A stretch of DNA of 64,000 nt from assembly GCA_002369515.1 (NCBI GenBank), contig DFFM01000037.1, positions 1-64,000 of the forward strand, written 5' to 3'. Numbering within the stretch: position 1 is the first letter of the stretch; each line of letters opens with the position of its first letter. The DNA comes from Prevotella sp. UBA3776. Its GTDB lineage: Bacteria; Bacteroidota; Bacteroidia; Bacteroidales; Bacteroidaceae. The position numbers were made by a program, and so were the translations under genes. Below the pieces are notes generated by a model, which had not been told where the DNA came from, searched no databases, and saw nothing but the letters and a program-made list of their open reading frames with translations. Shown in pieces: positions 57,721 through 64,000 of this stretch.

Positions 57721-60700
57721 ATGGCAGAGACAAACGGAGCGGGAAAGGTTTCTCCTGCAGGCAATGAAAAATTGAAAGTAGTGGCAGACTATCTGCCACG
57801 GGTGAACTATGCGCTGCTGCACAATGGGGTGCGCGTGATGAACTATTGCGACATAGAGAATGTCTGCGGCGAAGACTTGCGTGGAGTCGTCGTCAGTGTG
57901 GAAGGCCCCATGCTGAAAGGCAGCGAAACGGCTGTCGAACTGATTCCGCGCGACCAGACGGTACACGTTGGAAACCTGCAGTTGGTGCCCGACATCGACT
58001 CGCTGCTTCAGCTGACCGAGGCTGTGAGCACTACGTTCACGCTGAAGGTGGCCTGTGGGCAGGAGGTGCTCTTCGAGTCGAGCTACCCCATTGCGTTGCT
58101 GGCTTTCGACGAGTGGCCGGGCACAGGCATCCTGCCGACGGTGCTCTCGGCGTTTGTCACACCCAACGACACTGCCGTTCCGGGGCTGCTCACCGAGGCA
58201 GCGGGGTGGCTGGAGAAGATGACGGGCAGCAGTGCCCTCGACGAATACCAGACGCGCGACTCCAACCGTGTGCGCGCCATGGTGGCGGCTGTCTATAAGG
58301 CCGTGCAGAGCCGTGGCATTGTCTATTCGGCACCGCCTGCCAGTTTCCAGAGTGAGGGCCAGCGCGTCAGACTGCCCGAGAAAGTGGTCGCCGACAAGCT
58401 GGCCACCTGCATGGACACCACGCTGCTCATGGCTTCGTGCATGGAAGCCATGGGGGTGCATCCGCTGCTGGTGATGATGAAGGGCCACATCATGGTGGGC
58501 GCATGGTTGGTGGACCGCATTTCGGCCAACGCGCTCTCTGACGACAGTGCCCTGCTGCTGAAAGGCTCGGCCGACGGAATCAATGAGATAGTGCTGGTGG
58601 AAACCACCTTCGTCACCCAAAACGCCACCTTCGAGCAGGCCGCCAACCAGGCCGAGAGCACCCTGCGCAAGGGCGAAGACGACTTCCTGTTCTTCATCGA
58701 CGTGGCACGAAGCCGCATGGACGGCATCCGCCCCTTGCCCCAGCGCATCCAGGCCAACGGCCACTGGCAGGTGAAGAACGACGGGGTGGAGCACCGTGTG
58801 GCCGACGAGAAACTGGCCGAGAAAGAACACATCGAGGTAAACATGGAGCAGGGCGCCAAACTCACCAAGCAGCAGCTTTGGGAGCGCAAACTGCTCGACA
58901 TATCACTGCGCAACAACCTTACCAACCTGCGCATAGGCAAGCGCGTACTGCCCTTCATTTCGTTCGCCATTGAGAAGCTAGAGGACCAGATACAGGCCCA
59001 CGAGGACTACAGCATACTGCCCAAACCCGACGCCGTGAAGGTGGAACCCAACGAATGGGGCATTTACGACTCGTCGAACTACAAAAACCAGTACGAGAAT
59101 CTGGTGGTGGAGGGCACCAAGCACAATCAGCTCTACTCTTACTACACCGAGGCCGAGCTGAAGCAAGCCCTGAAGTTCCTCTACCGAACGTCGCGGACGG
59201 TGCTCGAGGAGAACGGTGCCAACTCGCTGTTCCTCACGTTGGGCATACTCAAGTGGTATGAAACGCCCAAGAGCGTACGCCCGCGTTATGCCCCCATTCT
59301 GCTCATGCCGGTGGACATCATCCGCAAGTCGGGCGAGAACTACATCGTGCGCAGCCGCGACGAGGACATCATCATGAACGTCACCATGCTCGAGATGCTC
59401 AAGCAGCAGTTCAAGATAAACCTCTCCAGCCTTGACCCACTGCCCACCGACGACAGTGGTGTAGATGTGAAGAAGATACTCACCATCGTGCGCACCCACA
59501 TCATGGAGCAGGCGCGGTGGGACGTGATAGAGGAAGCCATGCTGGGCATCTTCTCGTTCAACAAGTTCGTCATGTGGAACGACATCCACAACAATGCCTC
59601 CCGACTGCGCGACAACAAGATTGTGGCCTCGCTGCTCGACCAGCGCGTGGCATGGAAGGAAGATGGCGAAGGTGTGGATGCCCGTACGGTTGACCGCACC
59701 AACGAACCCGCCACCTTCGCCGCCCCGCTCGATGTGGATTCCTCACAGCTGGAAGCTGTGGTGGAGTCGGGCGAAGGCAAAAGCTTCATTCTTCACGGAC
59801 CTCCCGGAACGGGCAAGTCGCAAACCATCACCAACATGATTGCCAACGCTCTCTACCACGGCAAGCGTGTGCTCTTCGTGGCCGAGAAGATGGCCGCCCT
59901 CTCGGTGGTGCAGAAACGACTGACCAAGATTGGCCTGGAGCCTTTCTGTCTGGAGATGCACTCCAACAAGGCCACCAAGACCCACTTCCTCCACCAACTC
60001 GACATGGCTCTCAACGTGGCCCACTTCAAGTCGTCGGAACAGTATGCCGAAACTTCGCGACAACTCTTCGAACAGCGCAAACAGCTCATTGGCTACATGG
60101 AAGCCCTCCACCGCAAACACTCGTCGGGGCTTTCGCTCTACGACTGCATCACCCACTACCTGGCCATTGAGGGCGACGAGCTGCGACTGCCCCTCGAGCA
60201 GCTCAGCCGCGTGAACGGGCAGACGCTCGAACAGCAGGGCGAAGAGATAGCTTCGCTCGACACCGTGTTTCAGGTGACGGGCCAACCCTCGCAGCATCCG
60301 CTCAAGGGGCTCGACATTCGCGATGCCTCGCTTGCCGCCATGGAAAAGGCCGACAAGCAGTTGCGCCAGATGGTGTCGGTGGTGGGCAAGGCCGCCCGCT
60401 GGCCGTCGTTCTTCGACCGCAAGGAATGGCTCGAGAAAGCCGCTGTGCTGAAACAGGTGGAAGCCGTAGAGAAAGAAGTCACCGGACAGTACGACAAGAG
60501 TGTGCTTGGCGAGGATGTCGTCGCACTGAAGACGCGCTGGGCCGAAGTGCAGGACAAGTGGTTCCTGCCGCGTTTCTTTGCCAAGCGGGGACTCATGAAA
60601 GCGCTGCGTGTATTCAGAAAGGACATGTCGGCCGACGAAATCGACCCGCTCATCGGGCGGCTGGAGCAACGCAATGGCCTGCTCGACCAGTGCAAGGCTC

Positions 60701-63213
60701 TGCTCGACCCCTTGGGAGCCGACCGCGAAGAGGCTGCCCAGACGGCCAAGACGTTGAGCGACATGATTGAAGGGCTGAAACCCGTGTGCCGTTTCGACAC
60801 GTCCAACATGACCCGCGTGAACGAACAACTGCCCACGTGGATTGCCCATCTGGACGAAGCAAGGCTGTGGTCGCAGTGGAGTGTGCGCAAACTCAAACTC
60901 GAAGAACAGCAGTTGCAGCCCGTGGTGGATGCCATCGAGAATCAGGGCAAGACGGGCAGCGAGGCTTCCGACGCGCTCCGCAAAGGGGTCTATCACCAGC
61001 TGGCACTGAAAAACATCGATGCCGACCCCACACTGCAGATGTTCAACGGACTCATCTTCGAGGACATGATTGACAAATACCGACAGCTGGCCGCACAGTT
61101 CCAGGAACTCACCAAACAGGAGCTCTATTGCCGTTTGGCATCTGCCATTCCCAACATGACCATCGAGGCGGCCAACACCTCGGAGGTGGGAATACTCAAA
61201 CGAAACATCAAGAACAACGGACGCGCCACGAGCATACGCCAAATCATCGACCAAATACCCACGCTGCTGCCCAAACTCTGCCCCTGCATGCTGATGAGCC
61301 CCATCTCGGTGGCACAGTACATCGACCTGAACAACGACAAGTTCGACCTGGTCATCTTCGACGAAGCGTCGCAGATGCCCACCAGCGAGAGCATCGGCGC
61401 CATTGCCCGAGGCAAGGCTCTCGTCGTCGTGGGCGACCCCATGCAGATGCCCCCCACCAGCTTCTTCAAGACATCGGCCACCGACGAGGAAGATGCCGAC
61501 ATTGAGGACATGGAGAGCATTCTGGACGACTGCATCACGCTGTCCATCCCCTCGCGCTACCTGTCGTGGCACTACCGCAGCAAGCACGAGAGCCTCATCG
61601 CTTTCAGCAATGCCCAGTACTATGACAGCCGTCTGACCACCTTCCCCTCCGTGGACGACCGCGTGTCGAAGGTGCAGCTCGTTCACGTCGATGGCGTTTA
61701 TGACAAGAGCCACTCGCGTTGCAACCGCGCTGAGGCCGAGGCCATCGTCGGCGAGATAGTGCGCCGCCTGAGCGACGACAAACTCTGCGAGCGAAGCATT
61801 GGCGTGGTGTCGTTCAGTCTGGTGCAGCAAAACCTCATCGAAGACATCCTCATTGAAACACTGGCCAAGCAACCCAAGCTGGAGGAGCGCGCCTTCCACT
61901 CGGCCGAGCCCATCTTCATCAAGAACTTGGAGAATGTGCAGGGCGACGAGCGCGACGTCATCCTTTTCAGCGTGGGCTATGGTCCCGACAAGAACGGCAA
62001 CGTGAGCATGAACTTCGGCCCGCTGAACAACAGTGGCGGAGAACGACGCCTGAATGTGGCCGTGAGCCGCGCCCGCTACGAGATGATGATTTTCTCCACG
62101 CTGCGCCCCGAGCAGATTGACCTCAACCGCTCCAAGGCCCGCGGAGTGGAAGGGCTGAAGCGTTTCCTCGAGTTTGCACAGAACGGGCGGTTGCCCATCA
62201 TTGCCAACACCAAGGAGGCTGCAGGCAACAATCCGTCGGCTAAAACTGCCGACCTGCATACCGTGACCACCCAGCTGGCCGACATCCTCCGCCGCAACGG
62301 CTACACCGTTGACATGAACGTGGGACGGTCGCACTTCAAGGTGGACCTGGCCGTGCTCGACCCCACCGACGAGGGACGCTACTTGCTGGGCATCCTTTGC
62401 GATGGCCCCAGCTACTACGAGACGAAGACCGCCCGCGACCGCGAAATCACTCAACCCTCGGTGCTCAACATGCTCAACTGGAACATCATGCGCCTGTGGT
62501 CGGTTGACTGGTTTGAAAACCGACAGAAGGTAACCGACCGCATCATGACCCGACTGCGCGAACTGGAGAAAGCCAAGCCCGAGGACAAGAATCCCGCCCC
62601 GCTCAAGATGCAGCCCGTGAAATTCTTCAACGTGGCCGACCAGCCCGTAGAGAACCCAGCAGAAGGCATCGCAGTGGAGTATCAGTTCACCACGCTCAAC
62701 GTGCCCGCCCATTCGGGCGACCTCAACTACCTGCTCAGCCACGACGCGCAGGTGAAGAAGCACGTAGAACGCATCATCAGCACCGAGCAGCCCATCTCGT
62801 TGAGCCTTCTCGTCAAGCATATCGCCAACGTTTGGGAGGTGTCCAAGGGGGTGAAGCTCAAGGACAAGGTGGCTCAACTGGCCATGTCGGTGGCTTTCTT
62901 CGATTCCAACCAGGCTGGCGACAACCCCTGCTACTGGATGGATCGCGCGAAGGCTGACGCCTACAAGCAGTTCCGCACCGAGTCGGGGCGTGATGCTGCC
63001 GACATCCCCGTCGTCGAAGTGATGAATGCCATCATGTTTGCCATCGGTCAGCAGGTGTCTGTGCCCACTGACGACCTGAAGCGACAGATAGCCCAGCTCT
63101 TTGGCTTTGCCCGCCGTACACCCAAAACCGATGCCATGGTGGACACCGCCCTCGGTAGGTTGCTCAAGCTGGGAACTCTCGAACAGAAAGAAGGCTCGGT
63201 GGTAATCCCTTAA
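57721..63213 (+). CDS. DUF4011-type SF1 helicase-nuclease
   Basis: An 1830-residue protein. Domains in order: N-terminal beta region (1-200); a transglutaminase-like part with ATCMDTT (about 229) and MKGHIMVGAWL; DUF4011 (about 375-610); the SF1 helicase split by a long insert, with Walker A GPPGTGKS (about 694), DEASQ (about 1215), GDPMQMPPTS, WHYRSKHE and VAVSRAR; and a Vsr/MTES_1575-like nuclease (FKVDLAVLDP and LLGILCDG, about 1538-1565). A DUF3320-like tail follows (about 1680-1725). I recall this architecture being reported as an anti-phage system (Hhe). The start at 57721 follows the promoter and family N-terminus. Base composition is host-like. Confidence 0.88.
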   Translation: MAETNGAGKVSPAGNEKLKVVADYLPRVNYALLHNGVRVMNYCDIENVCGEDLRGVVVSVEGPMLKGSETAVELIPRDQTVHVGNLQLVPDIDSLLQLTEAVSTTFTLKVACGQEVLFESSYPIALLAFDEWPGTGILPTVLSAFVTPNDTAVPGLLTEAAGWLEKMTGSSALDEYQTRDSNRVRAMVAAVYKAVQSRGIVYSAPPASFQSEGQRVRLPEKVVADKLATCMDTTLLMASCMEAMGVHPLLVMMKGHIMVGAWLVDRISANALSDDSALLLKGSADGINEIVLVETTFVTQNATFEQAANQAESTLRKGEDDFLFFIDVARSRMDGIRPLPQRIQANGHWQVKNDGVEHRVADEKLAEKEHIEVNMEQGAKLTKQQLWERKLLDISLRNNLTNLRIGKRVLPFISFAIEKLEDQIQAHEDYSILPKPDAVKVEPNEWGIYDSSNYKNQYENLVVEGTKHNQLYSYYTEAELKQALKFLYRTSRTVLEENGANSLFLTLGILKWYETPKSVRPRYAPILLMPVDIIRKSGENYIVRSRDEDIIMNVTMLEMLKQQFKINLSSLDPLPTDDSGVDVKKILTIVRTHIMEQARWDVIEEAMLGIFSFNKFVMWNDIHNNASRLRDNKIVASLLDQRVAWKEDGEGVDARTVDRTNEPATFAAPLDVDSSQLEAVVESGEGKSFILHGPPGTGKSQTITNMIANALYHGKRVLFVAEKMAALSVVQKRLTKIGLEPFCLEMHSNKATKTHFLHQLDMALNVAHFKSSEQYAETSRQLFEQRKQLIGYMEALHRKHSSGLSLYDCITHYLAIEGDELRLPLEQLSRVNGQTLEQQGEEIASLDTVFQVTGQPSQHPLKGLDIRDASLAAMEKADKQLRQMVSVVGKAARWPSFFDRKEWLEKAAVLKQVEAVEKEVTGQYDKSVLGEDVVALKTRWAEVQDKWFLPRFFAKRGLMKALRVFRKDMSADEIDPLIGRLEQRNGLLDQCKALLDPLGADREEAAQTAKTLSDMIEGLKPVCRFDTSNMTRVNEQLPTWIAHLDEARLWSQWSVRKLKLEEQQLQPVVDAIENQGKTGSEASDALRKGVYHQLALKNIDADPTLQMFNGLIFEDMIDKYRQLAAQFQELTKQELYCRLASAIPNMTIEAANTSEVGILKRNIKNNGRATSIRQIIDQIPTLLPKLCPCMLMSPISVAQYIDLNNDKFDLVIFDEASQMPTSESIGAIARGKALVVVGDPMQMPPTSFFKTSATDEEDADIEDMESILDDCITLSIPSRYLSWHYRSKHESLIAFSNAQYYDSRLTTFPSVDDRVSKVQLVHVDGVYDKSHSRCNRAEAEAIVGEIVRRLSDDKLCERSIGVVSFSLVQQNLIEDILIETLAKQPKLEERAFHSAEPIFIKNLENVQGDERDVILFSVGYGPDKNGNVSMNFGPLNNSGGERRLNVAVSRARYEMMIFSTLRPEQIDLNRSKARGVEGLKRFLEFAQNGRLPIIANTKEAAGNNPSAKTADLHTVTTQLADILRRNGYTVDMNVGRSHFKVDLAVLDPTDEGRYLLGILCDGPSYYETKTARDREITQPSVLNMLNWNIMRLWSVDWFENRQKVTDRIMTRLRELEKAKPEDKNPAPLKMQPVKFFNVADQPVENPAEGIAVEYQFTTLNVPAHSGDLNYLLSHDAQVKKHVERIISTEQPISLSLLVKHIANVWEVSKGVKLKDKVAQLAMSVAFFDSNQAGDNPCYWMDRAKADAYKQFRTESGRDAADIPVVEVMNAIMFAIGQQVSVPTDDLKRQIAQLFGFARRTPKTDAMVDTALGRLLKLGTLEQKEGSVVIP

Positions 63214-63215
63214 GT

Positions 63216-63275
63216 CTCATTGGTCCTATAAGTCCCATACGACCCATAAGTCTAATAAGCCCTATAAGCCCCATC
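63216..63275 (+). repeat. 9-bp-period tandem repeat, copy 2
   Basis: About six units of the form ATAAGYCCC. In the frame of the next gene they read (I)(S/G/R)(P/L). Same type as 15208-15292. Confidence 0.8.
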
Positions 63276-63305
63276 ACCCGCACCGTCCGCCTCTATGTGC
63301 TCGCA

Positions 63306-64000
63306 ATGCTGCTTGGCATTGGCCAACAGACGAGCGCACAGCCTCGCCCGTCGGGTGGGGGAGGGCGTTGTGTGGTCATCGACGGCGAAACCCTGTTGCC
63401 TGTTTCCCACGTGAGCATCTATGCCCGCGAGAACGGGGCTTTCCACTCGGTCATCACCGATGCCCACGGTCGAGCCACGGTGAGTTTCCCCTTCCGTCGC
63501 ATCACCGTGAGCCACCTCAACTACGAGCCTCTGCGCTTGCGGAGACTGGCCGACACCATCAGGCTCACCCCCAAATACCATCTGGCAGCCGAGGTGGTGG
63601 TCAGCAGCGAACCGGCTTGGATTCGCCCTCTGCTCAGACGTTTCGTCAAGCAGAAGAAACTGCGCTACGGCTGCAAACCACTCACGCTGGCCTATCGTTA
63701 CGACACGCGGAGCATAGAAGGGCGCAGCTACTATCGCTACAACTCCAACGGACTGCTCAGAATGTACCGCGAGGAACAGCCCCCCTATGCCATCTGTCAG
63801 CGCGAGGGCATCATCACCAGCGTTGACAGTACACGGCTGACCGACCTCACCAATCTGCGGCGCATGCTCTACGAGGATTTCGTCGGCGAGATGGACAATG
63901 GATTCATACGTACCCATCGCTTCGCTGAGAGCGACCGCGAGAACGACCTGTCCGACGACGAGGTGGAACTCATCTTCCGTTCCAAGCGCGGGGGTGACGA
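63306..64000 (+). CDS. Secreted protein with carboxypeptidase-regulatory-like domain (partial)
   Basis: The frame is open to the end of the window, giving at least 231 residues. A hydrophobic signal segment (LLGIGQQTSAQ) follows the start, then a carboxypeptidase-regulatory-like/CNA-B-type fold: VVIDGETLLPVSHVSIYAREN and VITDAHGRATVSFPFRRITVSHLNYE (about 25-85). A domain seen in surface proteins of this phylum follows (YYRYNSNGLLRMYREEQPPY). The start is uncertain: ATG 63306, GTG 63297, or within the 9-bp repeat, which is in frame and may be translated. The minus-strand frame over the same stretch is spurious. Confidence 0.6.
   Translation, partial: MLLGIGQQTSAQPRPSGGGGRCVVIDGETLLPVSHVSIYARENGAFHSVITDAHGRATVSFPFRRITVSHLNYEPLRLRRLADTIRLTPKYHLAAEVVVSSEPAWIRPLLRRFVKQKKLRYGCKPLTLAYRYDTRSIEGRSYYRYNSNGLLRMYREEQPPYAICQREGIITSVDSTRLTDLTNLRRMLYEDFVGEMDNGFIRTHRFAESDRENDLSDDEVELIFRSKRGGD

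Noticed and set aside
59743..62877. A 1044-residue open frame on the minus strand opposite the helicase gene
   Set aside because: It is the reverse-frame shadow of a GC-rich coding region; no domain, signal or promoter, and the composition is His/Val/Leu-rich as expected from antisense codons.

Overview
The window is a chromosomal segment from a member of the Bacteroidota, most likely a Prevotella-like genus. The evidence is the Bacteroidota promoter form (TTTG, a 19-20 nt spacer, then TAnnTTTG) in front of many genes and all three tRNA loci. Family content agrees: an Oar-type TonB receptor, DUF4836, DUF1015, an M64 peptidase, a WbuC-type cupin, GH5 and GH25 enzymes, and a giant tandem sensor kinase. 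Starts were chosen mainly from promoter position, signal peptides and family length, because Shine-Dalgarno signals are weak in this phylum.

Layout. 1-2.2 kb is a graveyard of a mobile element: a Toprim primase-like ORF, a tandemly duplicated mini-gene, a truncated paralogue and an ArdC metallopeptidase fragment. 2.2-9.8 kb holds a FolK-family protein, an M64 peptidase, a TPR protein, a membrane protein, and a response regulator beside a 1211-residue tandem sensor kinase. 9.9-16.6 kb is a hexuronate/KDG locus: eda and kdgK on the minus strand, then a LacI regulator, uxaA and an NhaC-type transporter on the plus strand. 16.7-28.7 kb contains a GH25 muramidase, a zinc-ribbon protein, a DbpA-like helicase, serC-serA, AlkD, a secreted GH5 glucanase, DUF1015 and a YigZ-family protein. 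28.8-34 kb holds tRNA-Ser, a methyltransferase, TerC, an M15 peptidase, and an ECF S-component/aldo-keto reductase pair with a structured leader.

34.2-38.9 kb is an AT-rich accessory island. It carries an apparent three-gene operon: an EcoRI-family adenine methyltransferase, a DUF262-HNH protein, and a PD-(D/E)XK protein with a DUF4357 tail. This is a candidate restriction-modification or defence system of unusual composition. 39-45 kb holds a nucleoside-type MFS transporter and a DUF151-rsmE-DUF4836-ABC ATPase-FtsX permease run. 45.6-57.3 kb contains the Oar-like TonB receptor, a cupin, an ABC-F protein, engB, recR, a membrane protein/glycosyltransferase/GNAT operon, two tRNA-Asp, tRNA-Cys and small membrane proteins. 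57.7-63.2 kb is one 1830-residue DUF4011-type SF1 helicase-nuclease, followed by the start of a secreted protein that runs off the window.

The most unusual non-coding signal is a dispersed repeat family with three copies (about 13.4, 45.1 and 57.3 kb). Each copy has a near-identical core containing the palindrome AAATTCTCTAGAGAATTT, next to tandem arrays with an exact 21-bp period and, in two copies, a long perfect hairpin built from the same sequence. A second dispersed repeat has a 9-bp period and lies in frame directly upstream of two membrane or secreted protein genes. Other sites include a 106-bp palindromic element, a LacI-type operator and paired repeats in the TonB receptor leader.
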